This document shows positions 33,680 through 45,646 of a stretch of 64,000 nucleotides of DNA, piece by piece. This stretch comes from Allacma fusca. Taxonomy: Eukaryota; Arthropoda; Collembola; Symphypleona; Sminthuridae. Within the stretch, counting starts at the first letter, position 1, and each line of letters opens with the position of its first letter. The stretch lies in assembly GCA_947179485.1 (NCBI GenBank), contig OX359250.1:28096654-28160653 (forward strand). The letters are read 5' to 3'. The position numbers were made by a program, and so were the translations under genes. The notes under the pieces are model-generated. The model saw only the letters and a list, made by a program, of their open reading frames with translations. It ran no database searches and had not been told where the DNA came from.

Positions 33680-34539
33680 ATCATTTGTCACCACCTCCCC
33701 TAGCCCACATGAGTCAGTGACTCATAAAATGTTTAATTTCTTCTATTTGTAACAAATTATTTTCCAGATTTTCAATTTGCTTCATTGACATGGGTCCATA
33801 CTACAGATCATAAGATTCGAAAGCTTCAAGCAAAATCAGTTTTGTCAGGTCAATTTCTTTATTTTCCGATTTTTGCACAACATTCTTTTTAAACAATGTT
33901 TTTGATGCTTTATGTAGGAAATTTACCCGGATACAGACATCGCGACACAACAATAATAACAGATTTCTATGGAAACCGTGCCTCAAAATAAAAAACTACA
34001 TTCATTTGGTACAACTTTTAAATGCTTGGTCTTTCCGGGCATCATGGTGCCCGCTTCATTCCCGGAGTGAAACATTAGTTACCAAAATTAGATTCGGGAT
34101 TTGATTTTAAGCACGGAAGCATTTTTTTGTACAAATCGGCATACAACAACTCTAGTAATGCATTTCTAAGTGGCCAAAACCTGGGGTGGTATCATGTTAC
34201 CCGATCGGTTTAAAAAGATTAATTTAAGCTCCTAGTATGCCAGTGAACAAGTTTGCATCAATTCCGAGCCTCTAAAGCCCGTATTTAAGAAATAGCCTGG
34301 GGCGTACCACCTCCCTTCATCTCGGGACGTCAATGGGGCTCAATCCTGCCAGTAGTTGCTCATGCCTGTAACACAGGTCCTTCAACTATATTATTAACAA
34401 GCATTGCAATATTAAAGTGAAATTTTCCGGTCATCAAACTGCATCCCTTTGAAATACTAGAATTTTTACCATCAGAATAAACCCTTTAATTTTTTCTTTG
34501 TGGTAATGTAGTCTTACGTGGCTTGGCATGTTTTTGGGC
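33680..34539. other. No gene recognised
   Basis: Unique-looking AT-rich DNA with no convincing coding frame, RNA gene or repeat boundary. Confidence 0.55.
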
Positions 34540-37500
34540 CGCCCTAAAAACCACAAACGCGTCTCTACCACATCCATTTTGTAAAATTTTTAACTGTCGC
34601 TCCTTGATTTTATTTGTAATTTGTTGAAATTTTACAAAGTAAATGGGGCAGGAATGTGTTTGTGATTTTTCCTTTATGTAAATTTTTGTGCATTTTAGTT
34701 TTTAATGTGTAATAAAAGGATTGAATAAGATTGTGTTTGCATATTTTTAGTGAAACAGTGACATTCTAGGTTCAGGGCTTTTTAAGCCCTTAGCACTTGT
34801 CTCATCTCATTGTCAATGAGGTTTGGCACGGATGAATGTTTTAATTTATAAGTTATTTATTTATTTAAATGAATAGTCATCTCTCACAAATAATCACAAA
34901 ACGTTTTAATCATTAACTTGCTTGTTAGTGCCTTACGATGAGAGTCTGTGTCGAAAGCTTGCATATTAATTAAGCTCGTTTAATAAAGTTAACCACGTAA
35001 GCCAAAGAACGGAACCCATTTTTTAATCACTGTTTAAAGTAGCAATTTCTAATTAATTTATCAGTGTACAATGAATTAGTCTGTTCAAGGATGCTGATTT
35101 TGTATGTTTTGCTAGTTTTTTGTGGACTTAATTTAATTAAAATGTAATGATTGTTTTATGTACTGCAATGTCACATTTATGACATATAGATACTACTAAG
35201 TAAATTAAAACAGTGATCAAGTTTTCTGTGTATGAAAATGTTATGCATCTTACGGCTGGAAATTGTCCATGTGAAAAAATCAGGTAATTTAGAATTGACA
35301 CTTCTACATTATTTTTTTTTATTAAATTAAATTAGTCAGTCTGTCCAATGCTCATTTTCCCTGAACTGCCTATAGGTAGGCAGATATGAATAGTAGCTGA
35401 TAGATAGATAGATATAGATTCCAGCTTGTAATTTCATCTCAGCATTTTCCCATGAACTAGAATTTGTTATATTCACGTCGTACCCTAGGCAACTATAATA
35501 CATAATTACTTTTCCTATGTCTTGTTTAGATTTTGAAAATACGAGATAAATACTCTCCTCACCTCTGCGTAAAAAACCATATCGACCTGCATGACATGCA
35601 ATGAAACGATTATGAATGGGGACGACGGACAGGTGGTTAGCACGTAATGTACAAGATCCATTTTGTTCAACCTTCGAAGAAAGTAGGGATTACTTTGTGA
35701 TTGGAACGGAGCCTTGTTTCCAGTCAACTTGGAATTTGAATCACCTCATGACAATATTGTTGGACCAAAATCTGGGTTCTCATGATAGTGCACCACATCC
35801 CTGAATTTTCGTATCTTTCCCCTACCAAAGATGTTCCAAGGGATCCCTCTGTTTCATAATCTTTCAGACCGGTGTAGAATTTCAGGTGTGCCACAGTATT
35901 TCAGTAATCCTAATCAACATTGTAAACATGTCACCAACATTATACAAATTTTAAATTGAAGGAATAATTATTAGCGTACCAGTCCCATATAACAGTTGGT
36001 TTTCCAGGTTATGGAACGTTTGGTGGTTGGAAATTATTACCATGTCACTTGTGGGCTGGTTTGCGTCCTCGGTTTAGTTGGCTGGTGTGAGTCACAGTCA
36101 CCGGTGAAACCATCCAGGATGTGGCCGTTTTGTATTACACCACGTAATAAATAGTAATAAACCAGTGTAGCAATGTATTTCACAATGTCTTCTAAAACAA
36201 TCTTATAATTCTGTCCATTCTTGTAGCAATCACGATATTCTTTACCCATAGTGTTTGGATGTTTGGCTAAATGCAATTCATTATTTTCTTCTCGCAATAT
36301 AAGTCAGACTTTGGAAGAATACAAATCAGAGTTTCCGAAGGTGCAGGAGTTTATAAAAGATTCTCTTGATGAAAGTATTACAGGGTCACGAAGTAATAAG
36401 CAAGCAGAATGTTTGTCCCGTCCACGTGGAAGCATTCAGGAAGTTAGTCCGAAGAATATATTTTTCCTAATAGTTATAAGAACTGAACACTAATACGTGA
36501 TTACAATAATACAAACGAGGTCAATTGATAGCCTACCATAAAGTTATAGGTGCTTTGCCTGTCATTCTGTTCCACGTTGACTGCATACTCGGACCCTGGC
36601 GTCCAACCTCATCGTCGTTAAGGTTCATTGTGGTCCTTGTCCATGCGGTAGTTGGTTATGTCGTTATTGTGTTTTCTAGTGAGTTAAAGGAACAAAACGA
36701 ATTTTGTGCGTTGATTAATCCTGTATATTGTTTGTTAAAAAAAGTATTTTTATTACAGTTGCAGCTGTCATCCTTTCAACTGCTTGCTTCGATATTGTGG
36801 CATATACGTTGATTATAGTATTATTGAGTCTCGCAGTTTGGATTATCGCGATGGTTTTGCAAATTCTGAGTGACTTAAGCGGGAAGTTGAGTCCATCTCG
36901 GAAATACTTTCCTGTGATTGAGGCAGTGGTAGTTCCAGAGAAAATGCCCTTCAAATTCGTACGCCTGGCGCTCCTGACGATTCTAATTGTGATAACCCAG
37001 GTTTGTATCTTCCTCATGTCCATGAAAGAAAGCTACTTGGGATTAATTTTCAAGGACTCTTGCATGGACTGTATATTTGGAAGTACGATGAAGTAATTAC
37101 TTATCGAGGGCAGAAGGGAAAACGTCTCAACAACCAGTCCTTTGTATGCTCATTTTAACTGTTCAGTAAAAAACGGTACGTGGGACAAGTTGATACATAG
37201 CTATCCCGTAGTTTACTTATAGGTAATTATTTATATAATATCTAAGTAGTCTATAATTATTCTGAAGATAAATGTCTGGAAATACACTTTATAATCGTAG
37301 TTACTGATGATTGACTAGTTACAAACTTGTTCTAGGAATAAAACGCTCCTCTGGAATAGTTTGGATAGCTACTATAATATATGTAATAACGAGCATAAAC
37401 AGCCATCGGCTTCGCCAATGGAAAAAAAGAAAGCCGCTGAGCTTCGGCCCAAAGCTAAAAATACTAATCATTATTTAATATAATATTGTTTATTTTTTAA

Positions 37501-38975
37501 TCTTTATTAAGCTTCGCGCGAAATTCAAAAAGTTTATGACACGGCCAAATTATTGTTTCAAGGATTTTTTGCGCCTTTTTAGCAATACGCTCTTTTACTT
37601 TTTGTACTAATTTTTAAATTCGATGTAGCTTTCTTATTGGCTCGTAGATTTGGCGCGAAAATTCAAAAAGTTTATGACATGACCAAATTATTGTATAAAG
37701 GATAAAATGAGTTTGGATAATGTGTATTGAGAATGAAGTTTAAATTGAACACAACGTATTTGTAGAGTATCCATGCCAACGTTGTTTCCATATTATTATA
37801 TAAACTCGATATAAAATCCAGAGGTATTATGTATACAATCAAAAGTAATAACTCGTTCGGTTCATATGGTAACGATAGTAATACGGTTCGTCTTGATAAC
37901 CCCGAATGTTGTTTCGATTTAAAAAAAAAATTCCCGAGAATTTTTGTAAAAACGATATCTTGACCAACTTTTTGTCAAAACTCTATGACTTTTCGAAAGT
38001 ATCTTGGATAGATCCCAGTGCATTATCTCTTTCAAACTGTCGAGGTAAACCCGAATAATATTTCGGATTTTAATTCACTGGTTTTCAATATTTTGACAGG
38101 GATATTTTTTTTAAATTGTGTAAAATAAAAAGCAATTTTGACCCTAATGTGAAAGTTGAGTGCAGTATGTGATTATCCTTTTAACTGAAATATGTTTACT
38201 TTCGCGTTATAACTTCTGTTTACATTCAGACAGTTTGAGTATATAGATTGAATATCCAAAACGTACTACCACACAATGATTATTGCACTTCTGAGCATTA
38301 TTTTCGTGTGTAAATGAAGGAAGGTGAAAGGCGGTTGGTTTCCATTCGAAAGTGGCTTCCTCTTGCATTGAAATTGAAGGGTTACAGCGAAACACATCTC
38401 CTGGACTGTCGCTTTCAGTAGAACTGCATCATTGATTGCATTCAGGTCTTGCAGCAAATTTCCATAGAAAGTTTTTACTTCCGACAAATTTCGGTCTGCA
38501 AGTAACTCATACATAGACAGCATCTCCTCGTTGTATTTGGTAAAATTGCAGGGACCGCTGCAATAGCAATGGTGTCTTTGGTTAAGAAACCCGTGTTAAC
38601 TAATCTTGCCACTGATGCAATGTAAAATGCTATCAAAACGATCGGCCGGTGGACTCATCTGCCGAAACATAAAAACAAGCCGAAATACAAATAATATCGG
38701 GCGGAGTAAATTATGTGTGACGACTGACTACCTCGTGTGGACTTATAGAGATTCAGAGCATTGAGAACTGAAATGACTGTGGCAACATTTATAAGACATA
38801 TTTACAATAAAATTTAAACATCCAAAATTTCGTTGGAGTTTGAATTATTTTGGTAATTACAAAGTACGTAAATTCCTATGCTTGAAAATGAGAACTTTGG
38901 AAACACCCACTTCTTAATTTATTACGAGCCCCATGTCATATCTTAAACCTCCTTTAACCCCCTGGACTCTGAATT
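34540..38975 (+). pseudogene. Copy D of the b561 locus: pseudogene lacking exons 3-9
   Basis: Upstream DNA (34,540-36,005) aligns with 7,545-7,601, 8,526-8,650 and 12,615-13,842 of copy B without the transposons found there. Exon 1 (36,011-36,143) still encodes a signal peptide (CGLVCVLGLVGW). Exon 2 (about 36,304-36,440) lost one base at its 5' end and is out of frame. The next recognisable coding DNA is the second half of exon 10 (from about 36,505), so the heme-site exons 8 and 9 are gone. Exon 11 (about 36,759) hits a TAA at 37,094-37,096 after a small insertion. The 3'UTR is interrupted by a Helitron, and its polyA signal is mutated. Homology with copies A and C runs to about 38,975. Confidence 0.85.
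37390..37702 (-). mobile_element. Non-autonomous Helitron, copy 2 (313 bp)
   Basis: On the minus strand it starts TC (37,702) and ends in the same hairpin as copy 1 (CCATTGGC..GCCGATGG). About 10 bases later comes CTCG, a mutated CTAG/CTRR end, followed by T. It interrupts the 3'UTR of pseudogene D in the AATATTTAAATGAG stretch that is continuous at 2,043 and 18,913. The shared 5' part is TATAATTTGGCCGTG-like. A second internal 'caaaaagtttatgaca..gaccaaattattg' copy suggests tandem growth at the 5' end. Confidence 0.8.
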
Positions 38976-39632
38976 AACAAATTGATGTGTGTTTTCTACC
39001 ATGCTCAAAGAATACAGCGGAAAACTTTTCAATTTTGAAATGATTGAGAATTGCAAGCTCGCAATATTTTTAAATTGAAGAGTACTAACATCTATTGTCA
39101 CACAAGTTCTAAAAATACAGGTTCAATACTTCGGCGGAAATAAAATGTCAAAAAATGAACTTCTTCCAGTTTACATCAAACTTCCTATTAGCGTAATTTT
39201 TTTCGTGTTGAAGTAAAGAAAATAATGAAAATATTAATATCGTCCTGATATATAACAAAACTATTTGGATCTTTTATAGAGTATATTAAAATGGAAAAAA
39301 CAATATTTACGAATTTTTATTTGCTTGATCTGAGGACTTTTACCGATTTAAACCAAAGAACGGTTTGGACTTTTTTGCAGTGAACTAGGATAACTCATAA
39401 AAAAAAGATTCACCCAGTTTGAAGCTTTCCTATTCCAGATTTCTCAAAATTTGTTTCATTGACTTCGGTCAAACTGAATTTGAATTCAATTGTTAATTTC
39501 AGTACACAACACCTTTTCAAACATATTTTTATATTATATATTATATATAATTATGATATTAAATATATTATAGAAATAATTTCACTAGAAACTAAACTCT
39601 TCTGTGAACTAGAAATATGTGATGATCCTTAT
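38976..39632. other. No gene recognised
   Basis: AT-rich DNA after the end of the duplicated segment. A run of TATATA/ATATAT lies at 39,530-39,570. No coding frames. Confidence 0.6.
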
Positions 39633-40172
39633 TAAGGGTGAGTATCTCGTTCGTTTAAAAATTCTCGTTTGTTTCGTTCTCGTTTCTGGAAAAAAATACG
39701 AGAACGAGATATTTTTAGAACGAGAGTACCTAGAGTAAGCAACGCACGAGACAAACGAGACAGTGCAAAAATATGGTTTTTGTGTTGAAATATATGCAAT
39801 TTAATTGTAGCCTGCACAAATTCTGGTGAAAGAACATACAAATTTATTTAATTTCACAAATCGGAACAATCCCAAGGCGCAAAATATTTATTTTTGGGTT
39901 TGGATCATATAAAGTGAAAACATGGAAGGCTGGAAAAGAATTAATGAAGACCTACCGCAATAAAAGCTAGCACCAAGGACTGAAAAATGTCTTAATTGAC
40001 AAAATGGTATAACAAAATACCACATTTTTCAGTTTGATATGGGCTTAAAGAAGATTTAATTGCAAACGATATTCTCGTTAAATAAAGCGAGATGTCTCGT
40101 ACTGTCTCGTTGATGAATAAAGAGCGAGATAAACGAGATCCTCGTCTCGTTGTCTCGTTATACTCACCCCTA
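39633..40172. mobile_element. Non-autonomous hAT-type element 5 (540 bp)
   Basis: Ends TAAGGGTGAGTAT and ATACTCACCCCTA, flanked by ATCCTTAT (39,625-39,632) and ATCCTTAC (40,173-40,180), which agree at 7 of 8 positions. The ends are followed by CTCGTTCGTTT / CTCGTTGTCTCG-type pentamer-like repeats on both sides. No coding frame. Confidence 0.85.
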
Positions 40173-40937
40173 ATCCTTACAGAGCTGGCTCTATGAGGAA
40201 TCTCCGTAAGAGGTACCAAGATTATACTTGGTTTCAAAATTAAGTTAAACTGGCACTGGTAATGCAAAATCCAGTAAGTTGAACCAAGTATATACATGCA
40301 TGAGAACAACATTAAAGCTTTTGGTGCGACATATTATAGTTTTCAAGAAAGAGGCAGTGGGTTTGAGTGAATAAGAGTTTATGAACTGAGTTGAAAATAT
40401 TCCTTTGAGCTTATAAGAACTTTCTTCTGAAGTCAAAAATTCCTCCCGTGTGAATCAAAACCGTAAGTTAAGACTATGATACTGTAAAAGGGTAAAAATG
40501 TTTTCTCTAAACGGTAAGCTCAGAAACTATCCTTTTCCGCATCTTAGCTCCGCAAGATGAATTTCTCCAATTTTGCTCTCTGGTTTTACAGGTCATGCCC
40601 ACTCAACACATCAATTCTCAACATGTAGTCCTGTGCGTTAGTTCCCTGGAAAGCTAATTTTTCCAGCAGCCCACACATGTTTGCAGTAAATTTCAGAATG
40701 TACATTCCGACAGATGATTTGATCCGTTTGAGGTAGTTATAGGTAAGGTCTCGCTAGAAGGGACACTGTATACGAGAATTCTCATTATATACATGATGCG
40801 TAGATTTATTTATTAATTATTAATGGGCTCATTATTAAAGCTCCATTTTCTGGTAAAGCCTACAGCAAAGAGTCAGACTTTTAGCTGACAATAACAATTT
40901 ATGGGTGTACAATTTAGAATTTTTACTGCATTTTAAC
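40173..40937. other. No gene recognised
   Basis: Short frames only, with no domain or splice support. Confidence 0.55.
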
Positions 40938-41067
40938 CAGGGACAGGAATTCGAATCGGAATCCAAATTCAGGAAGTATTCAAATATATTGGAATCCGTA
41001 TCGGAATTCAAATTTTTAAGTTGTATTTTTAAGTTTGAATCCGTATTTTTTTGATAACCCGTCCCTG
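40938..41067. mobile_element. hAT-type element 6, 130-bp deletion derivative of element 2
   Basis: Ends CAGGGACAGGA and ACCCGTCCCTG, with exact 8-bp duplication ATTTTAAC (40,930-40,937 and 41,068-41,075). The interior blocks 'ggaatccaaattcagga', 'caaatatattggaatccgt' and 'atcggaattcaaattt' match 8,365-8,430 of element 2, which puts both in one family. Confidence 0.92.
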
Positions 41068-41075
41068 ATTTTAAC

Positions 41076-42477
41076 ACCGAAATTTTCAGTTGATTAGGGT
41101 ATCTATATGCGACAAAAAATCCAACTTCCTGAAATTTTTAAAAAATCATGGGTTTCCGGGTAATTGCGACTTTTACGTTTGTTGAACCGTGACTCTCATT
41201 TTTAAACAATTAATTTGTAAGGGGTCCAGCCCTAGGTCGCATATCATAAGATTTTGCACACTAGCTTGCAATAATTATGTAAACATGTGCAAATTTTTAT
41301 CAAAATCGCTGGAGGGGGGCAACAAAATTGCAATGTACTATGACAAGCAATACGGAAAAACTCACAGTATAAAGAGCTCCAGATCTCGTAAGCTACACAT
41401 GCTAAAGAGGTGAGTTAAGCAATGCATGTTGTACAAATTCTGTCATTGACTTTAAGCCCTTAATATTCGAATTTGGTCAAAGGGTGTAGAAATTATCCTC
41501 ACATCTTTTTTTCACTGGGGAGTAAGTGCATACCTACGCTTTGCGTTTTTCTCCAACGAATTTGTCATAAGTTGAAAATTCTAATTTTTGCGCATCAGTA
41601 AAAGAGCATCTAGAAAGTAAGAAATATGAAGAGATTTTGGGCTAGGGGTTGGTTCAATTTTTGATAAATCTGGAAGAGTAATTGACAGAATTTTGTTTTG
41701 ACTTCCATGGTCTGGAATAGGATGAAAAGGGGTTTGTGACACAGTGCAAGTTTTAAATTTAATTTTTAATGGAGCTCAGATAATTGGCACTAATCCTAAA
41801 ATCTTTTATTTTTCCTTGACGTTTAATTAAACACACCCTTTTAACATTTTTACATGTACTTAGATACAATAGGGTCCAGTGTTCAAGAAACCAGCTCATG
41901 TCGCCCCAGTGTTATATGTACATATATCATGCAGTACTGGGACCTCCCCGAAGCAGGGCCTTTCCTCTTGTTGTGTCATCCTGAATTCTCTAAAAGAGAC
42001 TTTCTATTGACGTGTTTCTGCTGTAGATAAAGTAATTTATAGCAATTAACTCTCCTTGTAAGGGCACCCATAAAGGCTCCAAATTTGTACTCCGATAAGG
42101 TCATGCTCTTATAAGTAGGAAAATTAGCAAAAATGGGAATGTAGAATGCAGCCATATATTTGTGCTTCTAAAGAGAAAGTATTCTTAAAAGGAGGTCACC
42201 AAATAAATGACCACATTTCATTCCATTCTTATTGTTTTCCTGTAAATTTCCGCACAGGCTCTGGGCTTGATGGTACTGACGTTAAGACTTCTGCTTGACA
42301 CTAATTTCAAATTTAAGTCAACATTTTCCATGTCAATTTTTTTAATTTAATGTGAAATAATAGAAAATATCAATAATAATTATTAGTAACCTGCAAAAGC
42401 TCTGCTCATAGTGTCACGTCTTAAAAGCCACTAAGATCGAGTTATGTATGAAATTAAAACCTAGCCAGTAGTAAGTG
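41076..42477. other. No gene; contains a short sequence shared with 44.85 kb
   Basis: 'ctccccgaagcagggcctttc' at about 41,944 recurs at 44,861 with conserved neighbours (ctggga before, tcttgt after). Nothing else recognisable. Confidence 0.5.
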
Positions 42478-42542
42478 GGACACAACCATACCAGCGTATA
42501 TTTTCAAGCATATTGAATCCGTATGCTGGTATGGTTGTGTCC
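42478..42542. repeat. Perfect 18-bp hairpin (65 nt)
   Basis: GGACACAACCATACCAGC at 42,478-42,495 and its exact complement at 42,525-42,542 enclose a 29-nt loop. It abuts the left end of the following inverted-end element. It is either a tiny foldback element or a structured RNA. Confidence 0.8.
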
Positions 42543-44235
42543 AGAGCTGCTTGCAGGTATCAGGTAGTACTTGAAAAATACCCGTCGGGTCGGGTTCGGG
42601 TCGGGTTTGGGTTAACTAAAATTAAGTACCTGAATATCGGGTCAAGTGCGGGTAGGTATAAGATCCGCACCTGAAAATTCAGGTCGGGTTACCGTCAAGT
42701 TCGGGTAAAATATAATACCTGAACATTTTATCGGGTTCAAGTTCGGGTTACAATATTCGAATTACCTGAACCCGAACTTGACATTTCAGGTAATTTGCAG
42801 GTATTTATTTCCGCCAAAAAAAATCAAACTTCATGTAAATAAAACCTTCAATTCTGCATGCAATATTTATAAGGGCACTTGGTTTAGGAAGAACAGTGAA
42901 TACCGAAGTGTTTAGCAAGCCGTCAACCAGGCTTGTACAGTGATTATCGACGAGGGTTAAAGTGCAATGGTTTTTTATTTAACAATTATTAGAAGTAAGT
43001 CATAATTTCGATGTAATTAGCATGAGCTTTAAGTGTGTTTGAATTGAAACTAAGATTTCAATATAAGTGAAGAAGTAGCCGAAATCATCGAAGAATTAAA
43101 TCAAAGTGAAGATGACTCAAAACAAGGCCATAAGCCAGAGAAAAAATCAATAGTATACAGTCATTTCACTTACTGTGGTGAGACTCATAAATACACTTGT
43201 AATTATTAGTTCATTTACTCATAAACTTCTAAAACAAAGCTGACCGCATACCCTACATATGTGCTTATAAAGTAAGTAGATAAAATTGTAGGTTATGCTC
43301 AAATTTTTTAATATTTTGTAGGTACTTGTATGTAGACTGCATATTTCGAGGAAAACATATATATCGTTGGTTAGATTTTAAGAGGCACCATTTTTATACC
43401 GTAACCCATGCTTTTTAATTGAGGTATCCATTGAAAATGGCACTTTTTAGAATTTGGCTAACGATATGTATGTTCGAACCTTTGATATTCCAAAATCCTG
43501 AATAAACTATAATTTAGAGTTTCTTGAACATATGTTTTTTTACTTTTATTAACTTGTTGCAGTGCGAACGATTTCAATTTTATTTGCATTGACACCAGTA
43601 AGTCTGGACATCCTCCGAAATAACGTGTTGTCGTGCAAATTGAAAAGTTGATTCAACAGAATCAGTGTGTAAATTTATTGTCTAAAATTATCCGTACACA
43701 AAATCTTCGAAATAAGAGAGGATCTTAAAGAATATTACTCTGGCGTTCAATTCCGACAAAGATGCATTGATGCATACCGGTTGTAGGTTAGGTATAGGAA
43801 CAAATCTCGGGAGTGATGTATGCAGGTTGTAGGTAGGGTCAAATTTCAGGAGTGATCTATGAATGTAGGCTAAACTGTAGGCTCTACGAAAGAATCTAAA
43901 AATATTTAGAATAAAATTTAAGGTATGCAAATATTTTGCCCAGCTTAGGCTAACAATAAGATTAACATTAAATCAGTGGGTGAAATACCTGAAAGTCAAG
44001 TGCGGGTTCAGGTTCTGGTCAGGTTCGGGTCGGGTTAACATCGGATCCGAACTTCAGGTAATTTTTCAGGTACGGGTATCCTAGAAATACCCGACGAAAA
44101 ATACCTGACAAGTAAAGTATTGGATAGGATCCGACTGAGCAAGTTCGGGCCGAAGAAAATTTTTTACCTGAAATGTCAGGTACGGGTCGAGTTCAGGTGC
44201 GGATCCTGATTTTTTGGTACCTGAGAGCAGCTCTG
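42542..44235. mobile_element. hAT-like element 7 (about 1.7 kb), degenerate
   Basis: Left CAGAGCTGCTTGCAGGTA and right TACCTGAGAGCAGCTCTG are near-perfect inverses. The subterminal DNA is GGGTCGGGTTCGGGT-type. The immediate flanks do not match, but ATCCGTA follows the right end and also lies just before the 42.5-kb hairpin arm, so the hairpin may have been inserted later between target copy and element. At about 43,075-43,195 (+) a frame with KKSIVYSHFTYC, then GETHKYTC, looks like a weak BED-type zinc finger relic of a hAT transposase. Confidence 0.6.
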
Positions 44236-45646
44236 ATCCGTACATAGAATAATTTTCGGCCAGTGTGCAATTGAATTCAAAGACTAATTGTAAGCACCAT
44301 TTTTGAAACCCACAACATTCAGTTCTACATAAATGCTCCATTCCATTTATATATCCTTTCCAAACTTAGACAATCTAACAACAACTACAAATAATTTTAA
44401 ATTTACTCCAGCAATCACACCCATCAAATCTTAAACATTTCCTATTCATCATGTTTACAGGCGACGGATGTGCGGACAAACCAAACCACAACGGCAGCTA
44501 GGATATGCCCCTAAAAAACGTTAAAAAATCCACAACTCCGGAATTACCTGTAATTTACCCCACCGTTCAAAAACAGGATAATACACAGTCAATAACAGAA
44601 TTCTATCCTTGCTTCCACCCCTCCCACCAGCAAAATAACATTCCTCAAGAAACTATTTCCCCCTAAAATTCAAATCATTGGGTGTATTACTAAAGACAAA
44701 AAATAACAACTTCCAAAATCTTAAAAGTCATTCAGGCTCCGTTTACTGGATTCAGCCATGTCTCTAGACTCTAGAATGTGAAATTATGGATGTCCGCGCA
44801 CATTTAATCTCTTTTTGAAACTCCGCTTTGTGTTAGCAACACCGCGAGCTGTGCTGGGAACTCCCCGAAGCAGGGCCTTTCTTCTTGTAGGATTCTGTGG
44901 TTTAACATGGGAAGTGTGCGGACCAATGGGAGGAGTGAGTGAGTTCAAATACTCAAGAGTACTTGAGCTGATTGGCTGGTGTGGTTGGATTGGCTGAGTA
45001 TACGGTTTATATATGTTGTAATAGCTTTGAGTAGTGTGTGTGTGGAAATGATGAACTAAAACACGGCTCTTTACTCTTGACTTGAGTCGAGTGTGAGTGT
45101 ATGTGTGTGTGTGTGTACTGTGTGTGTGTGTGTGTGTGTCTGTGCTTGTGTTATAGAAATATAAAGTTTAAAGACTATAAGTATACGTACGTGTTCCCAG
45201 TATACGTCTATCTTGAGTTTACAATTACATTAAAAGTAATAGTTATAAGACAGTGAGTTTCACACTGACGATTCATCAGAACTGGGAGTGTTTTTTATTT
45301 AGTCCTTGTCATCGATCAGTCATCCGAGGAAATATCCCTAATTTTTGTCTTTGATTTATTTTTTTGTTAGGAAATATTAAGTTTGCACATCATCCCGGAG
45401 ATCATCCTCAACGAGGGAGTCTCAATGTTGTATCTTTTAGCCTGGTAGTAGGGCGACGGAGTATATTTACGTGGAGGAACATATTTAGCCAAGCCGGGTG
45501 TTGTTTTTTTTCCGTTCCTACTTCCTGCGGGGTCTTTTTGTGTATACTTTACTTTTGGTGTGAATTGCTCTCAAGTTATAATTTGTAGGAGGTTATAATA
45601 GTTCCAGTTTAATTTCAACCTCCACCTTTAGTTCCCAATAGTTACA
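44236..45646. promoter_or_regulatory. Upstream region of Arp3 with GT microsatellite
   Basis: Contains CCAATGGGAGG near 44,921, a (GT)n tract at about 45,095-45,140, and presumed 5'UTR just before the ATG (45,647). No TATA box is placed with confidence. A small open frame at 44,815-44,997 has no support. The region also holds the second copy of the 'ctccccgaagcaggg' word. Confidence 0.4.

Noticed and set aside
44815-44997. Small gene upstream of Arp3
   Set aside because: Only 60 codons with no start context, no splice support and low-complexity surroundings.
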